DNA from: Sphingobacterium siyangense
Lineage (GTDB): Bacteria > Bacteroidota > Bacteroidia > Sphingobacteriales > Sphingobacteriaceae
Assembly (NCBI RefSeq): GCF_007830445.1
Contig: NZ_VLKR01000018.1
Coordinates: forward strand, 62,001-126,000
DNA length: 64,000 nucleotides
Direction: 5' to 3'
Of this stretch, positions 1 to 8,526 are shown piece after piece; position 1 is the first letter of the stretch, and every line of letters begins with the position of its first letter. Under the pieces are notes generated by a model that worked only from the letters and a program-made list of their open reading frames with translations, was not told the origin of the DNA and made no database searches. The translations under genes were made by a program, and so were the position numbers.

Positions 1-1
1 T

Positions 2-511
2 ATAGACTCCTTGGATCAGAAAAGATTGGTTTCGTTATACGCCTTTGATGAAAAGGGAAATCCCCATGAAGAGCCCAGTGCCTATAATCCACGTCGGGAA
101 GAACTCAATCAATACATCCTGGGCTATAGCACTCCTGTGCTTTCTCCGACAGGTGGAATGAAAATATCTGCCTTAGATTTAGCCAGATACATGATGATGC
201 ACATGAACTACGGCCATAGTCAGGGAAAAAACATCATCAGTAAAAAATATGCGAAGATTATGCAGACGGCTGTAAATAAAGAATCAGGCTATGGATTAGC
301 GATTATGAACAATGCAAAAATTGTCCCCGGTGTTAACCTGACAGGACATACCGGTTCGGCATATGGGCTTTATAGTGCGCTGTTTTTCAATCCAAAGAAA
401 AAATATGGGTTTATTGTGATAACCAATGGCTGCAATATTCCCGATAGCGATGACTTCAACCCTTTGCTTAAAGATTGTATAGGAGCCTTGTACGATGCAT
501 ATATCAAATAG
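2..511 (+). CDS. Serine hydrolase (class C beta-lactamase-like), C-terminal part
   Basis: The reading frame is open to the left edge, so only the last 170 or so codons of the gene are present and the true start lies outside the window. The visible part has the fold pattern of the beta-lactamase/D-alanyl-D-alanine carboxypeptidase-like serine hydrolases: a GGMKISALDLARYM segment typical of the helical region, and a GHTGSAYGL segment that matches the KTG-like (HTG) box on strand beta-3. The SxxK and YxN motifs should lie upstream. Such proteins are usually periplasmic or outer-membrane esterases or peptidases; the substrate cannot be inferred. The apparent TTG start at 11 is an artefact of truncation. 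A bidirectional terminator follows. Confidence 0.8.
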   Translation: MDSLDQKRLVSLYAFDEKGNPHEEPSAYNPRREELNQYILGYSTPVLSPTGGMKISALDLARYMMMHMNYGHSQGKNIISKKYAKIMQTAVNKESGYGLAIMNNAKIVPGVNLTGHTGSAYGLYSALFFNPKKKYGFIVITNGCNIPDSDDFNPLLKDCIGALYDAYIK

Positions 512-620
512 GTAACAGCTTACATCAAGTAAACAAAAGCCAACCCATAAACTATAACCTTGTCGCTAAGCTTTATGGGAAAACCAGAGGCCCTCGGATC
601 GACTGGACAATAAACAAAAT

Positions 621-649
621 AAAAAAGCTGCAGATTTTGCAGCTTTTTT
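621..649. terminator. Bidirectional Rho-independent terminator
   Basis: A 12-bp perfect stem (AAAAAAGCTGCA / TGCAGCTTTTTT) with a 5-nt loop gives a U-run on both strands. It sits between the convergent serine hydrolase and glutathione peroxidase genes and can serve both. Confidence 0.85.
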
Positions 650-664
650 ATTTTGTTATTTTTA

Positions 665-1189
665 CTATTTCTTGTTTTCTACCCAGTTTACAATAGCCGG
701 ATCCAGCGGATTGGTCGCTGAACGGAAACGATGTACAAGTTTACCGTTCTCATCAATCAAAAACTTTTCAAAGTTCCATTTGATTTCACCTTTAAAATCG
801 GGGTTCTCCTGAGCGGTCAAATACTTAAACAAGGGTGATATTTGATCTCCTTTTACATCGATCTTTTCGGCCATTAGAAAATCAACACCATAATTTTGTT
901 CACAAAACTCTTGAATCTGCGCATTTGAACCCGGTTCCTGTTGTCCAAAATTATTTGCCGGAAAGCCAATAATGATGAGCTTATCGCCAAAGGTTTTGTG
1001 CAATTCCTCCAGATCTTTGTACTGTTTTGTGAAACCGCATTTTGAGGCAGTATTCACGATCAATATTTTCTTTCCCTTGAAATCGGACATTTTCACTTCT
1101 TGCCCATCAAGTGTCGTAAACTTAAAATCATAAAAATTGGGATTGCCAAATAACATTGACATATACACCATAATAGTTGCAATAATCAT
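665..1189 (-). CDS. Glutathione peroxidase family (thioredoxin-dependent type)
   Basis: A 174-residue thioredoxin-fold peroxidase that reduces hydroperoxides, in bacteria usually with thioredoxin rather than glutathione as donor. The peroxidatic Cys51 is in NTASKCGFT, a candidate resolving Cys96 is in EFCEQNYG, and the WNF box (Trp138, Asn139) is intact in KWNFEKFLID. The position usually occupied by the catalytic Gln in FPxNQFG is Asn here (FPANNFGQQEPG). The N-terminus (about 16 residues, MIIATIMVYM...) is hydrophobic and could be a short membrane or export segment; the conserved fold starts near residue 17. The gene follows the BadF-type kinase after 11 nt on the same strand and may be co-transcribed with it. 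Confidence 0.9.
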   Translation of the reverse strand: MIIATIMVYMSMLFGNPNFYDFKFTTLDGQEVKMSDFKGKKILIVNTASKCGFTKQYKDLEELHKTFGDKLIIIGFPANNFGQQEPGSNAQIQEFCEQNYGVDFLMAEKIDVKGDQISPLFKYLTAQENPDFKGEIKWNFEKFLIDENGKLVHRFRSATNPLDPAIVNWVENKK

Positions 1190-1200
1190 ATCTAATTATT

Positions 1201-2067
1201 TTAAAGACTTAACAATGAATTACTCTCTCTTTCCAGTACCGCATCAAAAAGCTCGTTGATAGGAGATTTTAAAATAGTACCTACCTTTATCTGATGTGTT
1301 TCACAGACTTCCCGTAAAATTAAATCAAAACTATAAGCAATAGAACCTACAAAGTGACATGCATATTTATTATAGTCCGGATAGGTCAAAATCGAAGCTT
1401 GAACAAATTCTTCGAATCCACTCTTTACCAGATCAATAATAAAGGGATGGGTAATATTATCGGACATGAACGGCGCAAACGATGCTAAGAAAGCATTGGG
1501 ACGTTCTTTTTGATAAACATTTTTGATGACGATCTCTTTATTTATTCTGTATTTGTTCGCAAATTTTTCATTCAGATCTTTCGGCATACGGCCATATAGA
1601 AAAAGTCTAACAAGATTTTTCCCGAAATATGCCCCTGACCCCTCATCACCTAATACATAGCCATTTCCATTATGCGATGGCATCAGCTCCTCTCCGTCAA
1701 AAAAACTCAAATCAGACCCTGTCCCTAATGTCGCTACATAACCTTTTTTATTACCACAGGTCGCTAAGGCACTACCAAAAAGATCATTCTCAACAGAAAT
1801 GTAAGCATTTTCGAATAAGGGTGTCAATGCATTTGAAACCATTTCCCGACGATCAGGCGTAATGCATCCTGCACCAAAAAAATACAACTCAGTAACTTCA
1901 TCGGCGTAGGGAATAATTTCGGGTATCTCCTTAATAACACGTGTGATTTCCTTTTCATTCACAAAAAAAGGATTGAGTCCATTTGTACTGAATGAGATAG
2001 GCGCACTATCTGGCAATTCCAACTTCCAATCCGACTTTGAAGAGCCGCTATCAACAACTAAGATCAT
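1201..2067 (-). CDS. BadF/BadG/BcrA/BcrD-type ATPase, N-acetylglucosamine kinase-like
   Basis: A 288-residue ASKHA-fold protein. The N-terminal phosphate-1 motif is DSGSSKSDW (residues 6-14), the central ATP-binding part has ATLGTGSDLSFFDG, and a GYVLGDEGSGAYFGK segment corresponds to the conserved GDEGS box. This arrangement is typical of the eukaryote-type N-acetylglucosamine kinase branch of the BadF family, common in Bacteroidota and probably used for amino-sugar salvage from peptidoglycan or chitin. The sugar specificity is inferred from family resemblance only. A TAAGTTTG promoter element lies about 40 nt upstream. Confidence 0.8.
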   Translation of the reverse strand: MILVVDSGSSKSDWKLELPDSAPISFSTNGLNPFFVNEKEITRVIKEIPEIIPYADEVTELYFFGAGCITPDRREMVSNALTPLFENAYISVENDLFGSALATCGNKKGYVATLGTGSDLSFFDGEELMPSHNGNGYVLGDEGSGAYFGKNLVRLFLYGRMPKDLNEKFANKYRINKEIVIKNVYQKERPNAFLASFAPFMSDNITHPFIIDLVKSGFEEFVQASILTYPDYNKYACHFVGSIAYSFDLILREVCETHQIKVGTILKSPINELFDAVLERESNSLLSL

Positions 2068-2106
2068 ACAAATTCTTGATTATTTTCCCCCTATAAACTA
2101 CTGTAT

Positions 2107-2114
2107 CAAACTTA
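2107..2114 (-). promoter_or_regulatory. Putative -7 promoter element of the BadF-type kinase
   Basis: On the minus strand this reads TAAGTTTG, matching the Bacteroidota -7 consensus TAnnTTTG, 40 nt before the start codon. No good TTTG box is found at the expected -33 position, so the call rests on one element. Confidence 0.4.
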
Positions 2115-2264
2115 GCAAAAATTCTGATAAAAAACAGATTTTTTGCTTCATCTCCCCAGCCCAATAAAAACGGGTATTTCATCCAAAGCAGCTATTATGC
2201 CTATCGATTTACACCTCATTTCTTAAATAAATTTATGTATATTGGAGGGTACTATTAGCTGCTT

Positions 2265-2304
2265 CCCGTCATTGTTCTTTTTCTACTGAAGGAACAATGA
2301 TGGG
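2265..2304. other. Intergenic stem-loop in the divergent kinase/peptidase spacer
   Basis: The arms CCCGTCATTGTTC and GAACAATGATGGG pair over 12 of 13 positions around a 14-nt loop. The 336-nt spacer 2068-2403 otherwise holds the two promoters. The hairpin lies upstream of the M61 promoter and has no strong U-run, so a role as operator or as a small-RNA end is possible but unproven. Confidence 0.45.
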
Positions 2305-2347
2305 GCACGCTGATTCATAATTGTAGAACCAACAATCTATTTTTTTG

Positions 2348-2378
2348 TTTGGTTAAGCGTACGATACTTTTAATTTTG
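2348..2378 (+). promoter_or_regulatory. Bacteroidota-type promoter of the M61 peptidase
   Basis: TTTG (2348-2351), exactly 19 nt, then TAATTTTG (2371-2378) match the -33/-7 consensus. Transcription would start near 2384, leaving a leader of about 20 nt before the ATG at 2404, which supports that start. Confidence 0.75.
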
Positions 2379-2403
2379 TAAGCTCATACTAAAATCATCT
2401 TTC

Positions 2404-4149
2404 ATGGACAGTGACCATTTCAGTATACCCGAAATACATTTTGAGGTATCATTTTCAGAAGCACAAGCTCATTATATCGAAGTAAAAATGAGCATCGCAA
2501 AGCTCAACCAGCCTTATGTCGATCTAAAAATGCCGGTCTGGTCTCCTGGATCTTATTTAATTCGTGAATATGCTAAAAACGTTGAACGATTCCGATCATT
2601 TGACAAAGCAGGAAATACAATTTCCTACCAGAAAGTTTCAAAGAACACCTGGCGAATACCCACAGAATCTTTGGATCAGATCGAAGTAATCTACGCCATA
2701 TACGGTTTTGAAGTTTCTGTGCGTACCAACTTTTTCGATAGTGACCATGCTTTTATTGTACCTACGGCAACTTTCTTTCATATCGATGGCCGTATAAACA
2801 ATCCTTCGACAATCAGCATAGCACTAAAAGATTCTTGGGCAAGTATATCAACTGGACTCGAACAAATTGGAGAATGCAAGTTTTATGCGCCAAATTTTGA
2901 CGTATTATACGATACGCCCATCGAAGCTGGTAATCAGGATGTCTGGAAATTCCAGGCTGCCGGTGTCGAACATGAATGCGCCATGGTCGGAGGTGGCAGC
3001 TATAATAAAGAACGCCTGACGAAAGATATCACACGTATCGTCGAAGAAGAAACCCGCATCTGGGGTTCGAACCCCAATGAGCGATATGTCATTATTACCC
3101 ACAACTACCAATCTGGAGGTGGAGGTCTAGAACATCTCAATTCAACAGTATTGGGAGCCTCGAGAAATGCCTATCTAAATGAGACCAGCTACAAAAACTA
3201 TTTGAGTCTCGTTGCACATGAGTATTTTCACCTATGGAATGTGAAACGCTTACGTCCAAAAGCATTAGGACCGTTTAATTACGATGCCGAAAACTATACC
3301 ACAGGCCTCTGGATCATGGAAGGATTCACTTCGTACTATGATAATTTAATTATTAAACGCTGTGGATTCTATGATGAAAAAGAGTATCTCGCTTTGCTAG
3401 CTAACGATTTCAACATTGTATTAAACCGTCCAGGGCATACGATACAGTCTGCAGCAGCCTCAAGTTTCGATACCTGGATTAAATATTATCGGCCTGATGA
3501 AAATTCGATGAATTCAGGAATTTCCTATTACAACAAAGGTGCAATGCTGACAGCATTGTTGGATATTAAAATTATTGCCGCTACAGAAGGTAGGCTAAAA
3601 TTGGATGATGTTATCCGCGAGGCTTATGAGGAGTTCTACCTAAAACTTGATCGTGGATTTGAAGAAAACGAATTGAGAAGCCTTGCTGAACGTATCGCAG
3701 GCACTTCGCTGGATGATATTTTCAATGCTGCTCATCAGGACGGAGAACTGGAATACAACGATTATTTTAATCTCGTTGGATATGAAATTGTTGATACCAA
3801 TGTTAATAACAACACGTTGACACTAGGCATTACAACCAATAAAGTGGATGGGCTAATTTCGGTAGCGACAGTGGAAAAAGATTCTGGTGCATATGATGCC
3901 GGATTAAGTGTAAAAGACGAACTGATTGCAATTAATAGTAACAGGCTCGATGTTAAGGACAAGGAAATTGATTTCATTGTTCAACATGCCAAAGAGGGGG
4001 AGATATTAAACTTCCTGGTGGCACGAGATGGTTTAGTGCGGGAAATCCCTGTTCAAATCAAAAAGAGCAATAAAAAGATATACGAAATCCGTCCGCTCAA
4101 AGAACAAACCTTTCTACAGGAATTGCTAGGTAAAATCTGGATGGCTTAA
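2404..4149 (+). CDS. M61 family peptidase (glycyl aminopeptidase-like) with PDZ domain
   Basis: A 581-residue metallopeptidase. Residues about 10-180 form the N-terminal beta domain of the M61 family; the zinc motif HEYFH (His272, Glu273, His276) is followed by WNVKR, and Glu306 in IMEGFTSYYD is the likely third zinc ligand. A PDZ-like domain occupies about residues 485-560. Known M61 enzymes remove N-terminal glycine or alanine from peptides. No signal peptide is seen, so the enzyme is probably cytoplasmic, unlike several secreted relatives. It is monocistronic: a clear promoter lies in front and a strong bidirectional terminator behind. Confidence 0.92.
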   Translation: MDSDHFSIPEIHFEVSFSEAQAHYIEVKMSIAKLNQPYVDLKMPVWSPGSYLIREYAKNVERFRSFDKAGNTISYQKVSKNTWRIPTESLDQIEVIYAIYGFEVSVRTNFFDSDHAFIVPTATFFHIDGRINNPSTISIALKDSWASISTGLEQIGECKFYAPNFDVLYDTPIEAGNQDVWKFQAAGVEHECAMVGGGSYNKERLTKDITRIVEEETRIWGSNPNERYVIITHNYQSGGGGLEHLNSTVLGASRNAYLNETSYKNYLSLVAHEYFHLWNVKRLRPKALGPFNYDAENYTTGLWIMEGFTSYYDNLIIKRCGFYDEKEYLALLANDFNIVLNRPGHTIQSAAASSFDTWIKYYRPDENSMNSGISYYNKGAMLTALLDIKIIAATEGRLKLDDVIREAYEEFYLKLDRGFEENELRSLAERIAGTSLDDIFNAAHQDGELEYNDYFNLVGYEIVDTNVNNNTLTLGITTNKVDGLISVATVEKDSGAYDAGLSVKDELIAINSNRLDVKDKEIDFIVQHAKEGEILNFLVARDGLVREIPVQIKKSNKKIYEIRPLKEQTFLQELLGKIWMA

Positions 4150-4167
4150 CACGGAAGTATTATCATT

Positions 4168-4205
4168 AAAAAAAGAATAGCGGGAAATCCCGCTATTCTT
4201 TTTTT
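4168..4205. terminator. Bidirectional terminator
   Basis: A long perfect stem, AAAAAAAGAATAGCGGGA pairing with its complement around a 2-nt loop, separates the convergent M61 peptidase and outer-membrane barrel genes. U-runs exist on both strands. Confidence 0.9.
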
Positions 4206-4704
4206 AAAATTTATATCTTACCGAAAAACCGATCGGATCAAATAATTTGATACTGGATTCGTTTAGAAAATCGAAATAAGGTTTTACATCCAATGAGATT
4301 TGAAACGGTGCCTGCGGAATATTATATTCAATACCTACGATACCGTCAATACTCAGATTAAGCTGTGAATCAAATGAATGACGCTGACCCTCGATAATTT
4401 TGTCTTTCTCCTTATAAGAACCGATACTACCACCAAAACCATAATACCAATTAAACCCAGCAGTCAATGGTTTATAGATTTCATATAAGCCCACAACGCG
4501 GAAACGGCGAAAATCAGAATTGCTCTGAATACTCATAATTCCTTCCAATGCATGGTCCGAGTTAAGCGTGTGACGATATGTAATTCCCTGAGCAGACCCG
4601 AAACGTCCACCAATAGCACCCCTATTGTCCAACTGAGCCATAGCTCTATTGGATAATGCTCCAAACATCAGCATTCCACCGACAGCCAAAAATATTTTTT
4701 TCAT
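4204..4704 (-). CDS. Outer-membrane beta-barrel protein
   Basis: The start at 4704 is chosen because MKKIFLAVGGMLMFGALSNR followed by AMAQ is a classical signal peptide with an AxAQ cleavage site; a longer frame up to 4785 would place 27 charged residues before it. The mature part of about 140 residues alternates polar and aromatic residues in short strands and ends in YKF, the aromatic C-terminus expected for BAM-dependent barrels. This matches the small OmpW/OmpX-sized proteins common in Bacteroidota. No substrate can be inferred. The stop codon lies inside the shared terminator. Confidence 0.75.
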   Translation of the reverse strand: MKKIFLAVGGMLMFGALSNRAMAQLDNRGAIGGRFGSAQGITYRHTLNSDHALEGIMSIQSNSDFRRFRVVGLYEIYKPLTAGFNWYYGFGGSIGSYKEKDKIIEGQRHSFDSQLNLSIDGIVGIEYNIPQAPFQISLDVKPYFDFLNESSIKLFDPIGFSVRYKF

Positions 4705-4738
4705 AAAAATCGTACGCTTTTTTTGCTTTACATTTTTC

Positions 4739-4770
4739 CAAACATAGATAAATTGCTTTTTATATGCAAT
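4739..4770 (-). promoter_or_regulatory. Putative promoter of the outer-membrane protein at 4704
   Basis: Read on the minus strand this is ATTG, 20 nt, TATGTTTG (-7 element at 4739-4746), 35 nt before the start at 4704. It falls inside the longer frame, which favours the signal-peptide start. The -33 box differs from TTTG at one base. Confidence 0.5.
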
Positions 4771-4966
4771 ATAATTGCAGTGCACATAAAAAACTATTTA
4801 CCAGAACTTCCCCTACGAAGGACCTTTTCGATAGGGTAAATATCCATTACAGCTATAACGAAACAATGTTTAATTTGTTATGACAATAATCCCAAATTAT
4901 CCAACTTTATTTCTGTATATTTAGGTCAATACAGCATGTAGTAGTAACCAAATAAACTCAAGTGAT

Positions 4967-6733
4967 ATGGGCAGAATTTTTGACTTTATAACCTTATATA
5001 AAGAAAAATACGCAAAGGACATCATGGTGGCAGGGCGAGATGGAAATGGCCAGTGGAAGACATATTCTACCAAAGAATACACCGACGCAATTGACACCTT
5101 AAGCAGGGCGTTACTGCAATTAGGCCTCAAAAAAGGTGATCGGGTAGGAATCATGTCCGGCAACAGACCCGAGTGGAATTTAGTTGATTTTGCCTGCAAT
5201 CAAATCGGTCTTGCAACTGTTCCCCTCTATCCCACTTTATCCGCACAGGATCTTTCGTTTATTGTAAATGACTCGGATGTCAACGTACTATTTGTCAGCA
5301 ACAGAGAATTGACGGACCGTATTGAACAAGCCATCAAGGAACACGGTATAAACCCACAACTGTATACATTTGATGCCATTGAAAATTATACGCAGCTAAA
5401 AACATTCATCGAAACAGCAAAAGATGACACAACCGACCTGGCTCCACTTCGAGAGGCTGTTACAGAAGAAGATCTATTAACACTGATCTACACTTCAGGT
5501 ACAACAGGGCGCCCTAAAGGCGTATACCTGTCTCACAAAAACGTATACAGCAACGTCTTGGCATGCAATCATCTCATCCGATCGGATTTCAAAACGGCAC
5601 TTAGCTTTCTTCCGCTATGCCATATTTTTGAACGCATGGTGGTATATATGTACTATTCGAAAGGAATCCAGATCTATTTTTCAGAGACCTTAGACAATGT
5701 TGTTGCCGATATCAACGATGTCAAACCGGATGTATTCACCACCGTACCCCGTGTCCTGGAGAAAGTATACGATAAGATTATTGAAAAAGGGAAAGCCTTA
5801 ACTGGATTAAAAAAGAAAATTTTCTTCTGGGCTGTTGATCTTGGCTTGAAATTTCAAGAACCAGCGCATAATGGACCACTTTACAATCTAAAACTTGCGA
5901 TCGCTAGAAAACTGATATTTTCGAAATGGCAAGAAGCTCTTGGCGGAAATATTAAGATCATTGTATCCGGTGGTGCAGCTCTTCAAGAGCGTTTAGCGCG
6001 TGTATTCTGGGCCGCTGGACTTAAAGTACTTGAGGGATACGGCCTGACTGAAACATCTCCGGTTATTGCTGTAAACTCCTACTTACCCAATGGGTTGAAA
6101 TTTGGGACTGTAGGCAAACCCCTGAAAAACTTAGAAGTTAAAATTGCTTCAGACGGTGAGATTCTTGTCAAGGGCCCTAGTATCACGACAGGCTATTATA
6201 AAAATGAAGAAGCCACAAAAGAAGCTTTTGACGATAATGGTTTTTTCAAGACGGGCGATATTGGAGAAATTACATCCGATGGTTTCCTAAAAATAACCGA
6301 TCGAAAAAAGGAAATGTTTAAGACTGCAGGTGGTAAATATATCGCGCCCCAATCCATTGAAAACAAACTCATGGAGTCTACATTAATCGGACAGGTCATG
6401 GTTTTTGGAGAAAATAGAAAATTTCCCGGCGCCTTGATTGTTCCTGCATTTGATGTGCTGTCCAAATGGGCAAACCAAAAAGGTATTACCGGCGGTTCAA
6501 ACGAAGAAATCATCAAAAATCCGGAAGTAATCCAAAAATATCAAGAAGAAATTAACCGATTATCCACTAACTTTGGACATTGGGAAATTGTCAAGAAATT
6601 TATTCTTCTTCCAAAGGAATGGACAATCAACGACGGTCAATTGACGCCAAAATTGAGTCTAAAACGAAAAATTATTTTAAAAGAGAACGAAGGAGCAATC
6701 GACAAATTGTATCAGGAACAAAACCAAGAGTAA
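4967..6733 (+). CDS. AMP-dependent long-chain acyl-CoA synthetase
   Basis: A 588-residue ANL-superfamily enzyme that activates fatty acids to acyl-AMP and then acyl-CoA. The P-loop-like motif YTSGTTGRPKG starts at Tyr175; GYGLTETSP is the A5 motif; TGDIGEITSDGFLKITDRKK is the A7/A8 hinge with the ATP-ribose Asp. The C-terminal catalytic Lys region lies in GQLTPKLSLKRK. Length and the eukaryote-like FAA1 layout fit the long-chain type. It acts at the inner membrane face, feeding phospholipid synthesis or beta-oxidation. The YihY gene follows after 35 nt, so the two may share a transcript. Confidence 0.93.
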   Translation: MGRIFDFITLYKEKYAKDIMVAGRDGNGQWKTYSTKEYTDAIDTLSRALLQLGLKKGDRVGIMSGNRPEWNLVDFACNQIGLATVPLYPTLSAQDLSFIVNDSDVNVLFVSNRELTDRIEQAIKEHGINPQLYTFDAIENYTQLKTFIETAKDDTTDLAPLREAVTEEDLLTLIYTSGTTGRPKGVYLSHKNVYSNVLACNHLIRSDFKTALSFLPLCHIFERMVVYMYYSKGIQIYFSETLDNVVADINDVKPDVFTTVPRVLEKVYDKIIEKGKALTGLKKKIFFWAVDLGLKFQEPAHNGPLYNLKLAIARKLIFSKWQEALGGNIKIIVSGGAALQERLARVFWAAGLKVLEGYGLTETSPVIAVNSYLPNGLKFGTVGKPLKNLEVKIASDGEILVKGPSITTGYYKNEEATKEAFDDNGFFKTGDIGEITSDGFLKITDRKKEMFKTAGGKYIAPQSIENKLMESTLIGQVMVFGENRKFPGALIVPAFDVLSKWANQKGITGGSNEEIIKNPEVIQKYQEEINRLSTNFGHWEIVKKFILLPKEWTINDGQLTPKLSLKRKIILKENEGAIDKLYQEQNQE

Positions 6734-6768
6734 CAATTTGCACGATTATTGGAGCTGATCATCTTATT

Positions 6769-7770
6769 ATGAAGCACGTTACACTACGAGATTTATTTAC
6801 ACTCGCCTACTGGAAAAACATTTGGCATGTCTTAATTGATGCCTTTAATGGATTCAATGATGACAAATGTATGAAGAAGAGTGCTTCATTGGCTTATTAT
6901 ACCGTCTTCTCCATCGGCCCACTTCTTATGATTGTTATCTGGTGTATTGGATTTTTCTATGGAGAACATCTTCAAAGTGGATCTTCAGCGCAAGATCAGG
7001 TGCTGGAGGAGGTCATGGTTCTTTTTGGTCAGGATGTGACCACACAGATCCAGTCCTATCTTCAGAAGATAACTTTCGAGAATAAATCTAATATGGGGAT
7101 CACAATAGGTATCGTTACATTGATTCTATCCTCCACAACCTTATTCGTTGATATACAGGACTCAATAAACAATATCTGGAAAGTAAAACCGAAACCAAAA
7201 AAGGGATGGCTAAAATTAATCATCAACAGGCTGATTTCTTTTTCCATCGTGATTGCCCTTGGTTTTTTGCTAATTGCCTCACTCATGATCAACGGAGTTA
7301 TTGTTGCCGTGACCAATTTAGTCATGACTTATTTTCCTTTTATTCCGATTGCACTCATTTCATGGGTGAATACGGGCATCACATTTTCGGTCATTGTCAT
7401 TTTATTTGGCTTTATCTTTTCCTTCCTTCCGGATGCTAAAGTAAAATTCAGGGACATGCTTGGCGGAGCTATCTTTACAGGCTTACTCTTTATGTTAGGC
7501 AGGTACGGCATTTCAATCTATCTGAATCTTTCCTCCACAGCCAGCTTTTACGGAGCTGCGGGATCAATAATTGTTATGTTATTATGGATCTACTATTCGG
7601 CTGCAATATTGTATTTTGGCGCAGAATTCACCAAATTTTATGCGATCAAATTTGGTGCAGGCATTATTCCGTCCACATTTGCAGTAGCGGTTGAACAAAC
7701 GGAAAAAGTTAAAAAAACAGGCAGCGACGCCGAAGCACATGTTGGAGACACCATTCAGGTCTTAAAATAA
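6769..7770 (+). CDS. YihY/virulence factor BrkB family inner-membrane protein
   Basis: The start MKHVTLRDLF at 6769 avoids a 63-codon extension that overlaps the acyl-CoA synthetase in another frame. The 333-residue product has the family pattern: a short amphipathic N-terminus, KKSASLAYYTVFSIGPLLMIVI as the first helix, and about six membrane helices up to residue 295, including LLWIYYSAAILYFGAEFTK, the conserved end of the family. A polar tail of about 40 residues follows. The function is unknown; it is not an RNase despite old naming. It ends 5 nt before the convergent outer-membrane protein gene, with no clear terminator between them. Confidence 0.88.
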   Translation: MKHVTLRDLFTLAYWKNIWHVLIDAFNGFNDDKCMKKSASLAYYTVFSIGPLLMIVIWCIGFFYGEHLQSGSSAQDQVLEEVMVLFGQDVTTQIQSYLQKITFENKSNMGITIGIVTLILSSTTLFVDIQDSINNIWKVKPKPKKGWLKLIINRLISFSIVIALGFLLIASLMINGVIVAVTNLVMTYFPFIPIALISWVNTGITFSVIVILFGFIFSFLPDAKVKFRDMLGGAIFTGLLFMLGRYGISIYLNLSSTASFYGAAGSIIVMLLWIYYSAAILYFGAEFTKFYAIKFGAGIIPSTFAVAVEQTEKVKKTGSDAEAHVGDTIQVLK

Positions 7771-7775
7771 GCCGT

Positions 7776-8462
7776 CTATTTTTTCTCTTTTTTACCGCTA
7801 ATGGAACCATCGATGCCAATGACATTGATGACTTTATCCCCAATTTGCGTAATATCGGATTTTAATCCCACCATAACGGTAAAAATATTCACGGGAGTAT
7901 CCTGTATCTTCCTAAAATTATGGAGATAACCAAGCTCAAGACCTAAAAAGAAACCGTTAAATTTATAATCTGCCCCTGCACCTATTTTGCTGGAGAAATT
8001 CAGGTGATTTTTATTTTCCATCTTAATAAGCTTTTGGTCTGCGAGTACATTTGCCCTTGGCTCACTCGTCAATCCTACACCGGGACCTACAAAACCATAG
8101 ATATTCAATAATCGCATCTGCTTCCTAATGCCCCCCGAAAATGAAAGGGTATAGAAATTGGTATTCGCATCTTCGATACGATACTCAAAATTCGGATCGA
8201 CCAATCGCTGCTTATACTTGAATGAAAGTGTATAAAGTGTGGGGGATACAAAAAACATTGGATTTTTCAGGGAGATATCCAAACCAATACTACCAGAAAA
8301 CTTTGGCGAAAGTATATCTTTGGTTTTTCCGATCGGAAAGCCCATTCCCGTTGTACCCCAATAGTAAACTTTTCGATAATGTATCGTATCAACACCGCCC
8401 TGAGCCCGCGCGAAAGTCCAACACAAAGAAAAAAGAAGAAAAGTAAAAAAGAATTGTTTCAT
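7776..8462 (-). CDS. Outer-membrane beta-barrel protein (PorT-like)
   Basis: A 228-residue protein with signal peptide MKQFFFTFLLFSLCWTFARA, cleaved before QGGVD. The body has repeated short amphipathic strands (GTTGMGFPIGK, FVSPTLYTLSFKYKQ, GAGADYKFNGFFLGLELGYLHNF), typical of the outer-membrane beta-barrel domain of Bacteroidota. The lysine-rich tail SGKKEKK would lie on the periplasmic side. No specific role can be deduced. It follows the WbqC-like gene after 64 nt, and a 17-bp hairpin ends 2 nt before its ATG, which is unusual and may control translation. Confidence 0.65.
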   Translation of the reverse strand: MKQFFFTFLLFSLCWTFARAQGGVDTIHYRKVYYWGTTGMGFPIGKTKDILSPKFSGSIGLDISLKNPMFFVSPTLYTLSFKYKQRLVDPNFEYRIEDANTNFYTLSFSGGIRKQMRLLNIYGFVGPGVGLTSEPRANVLADQKLIKMENKNHLNFSSKIGAGADYKFNGFFLGLELGYLHNFRKIQDTPVNIFTVMVGLKSDITQIGDKVINVIGIDGSISGKKEKK

Positions 8463-8464
8463 TT

Positions 8465-8505
8465 AAATGCGTTCAATATTGAATAACAACAATATTAAAC
8501 GCATT
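8465..8505 (-). promoter_or_regulatory. Long hairpin abutting the start codon of the outer-membrane protein
   Basis: Arms at 8465-8481 and 8489-8505 pair over 16 of 17 positions around a 7-nt loop. On the minus strand the hairpin ends two bases before the ATG at 8462 and fills most of the 64-nt spacer. It has no U-run, so it is a poor Rho-independent terminator for the WbqC-like gene; it could hide the ribosome-binding region. Confidence 0.6.
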
Positions 8506-8526
8506 TTGTTCAAAAAAACCGTCAGG

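Noticed and set aside
6580..6768. N-terminal extension of the YihY-family gene
   Set aside because: It lies inside the acyl-CoA synthetase gene in another frame; the family N-terminus begins at 6769.
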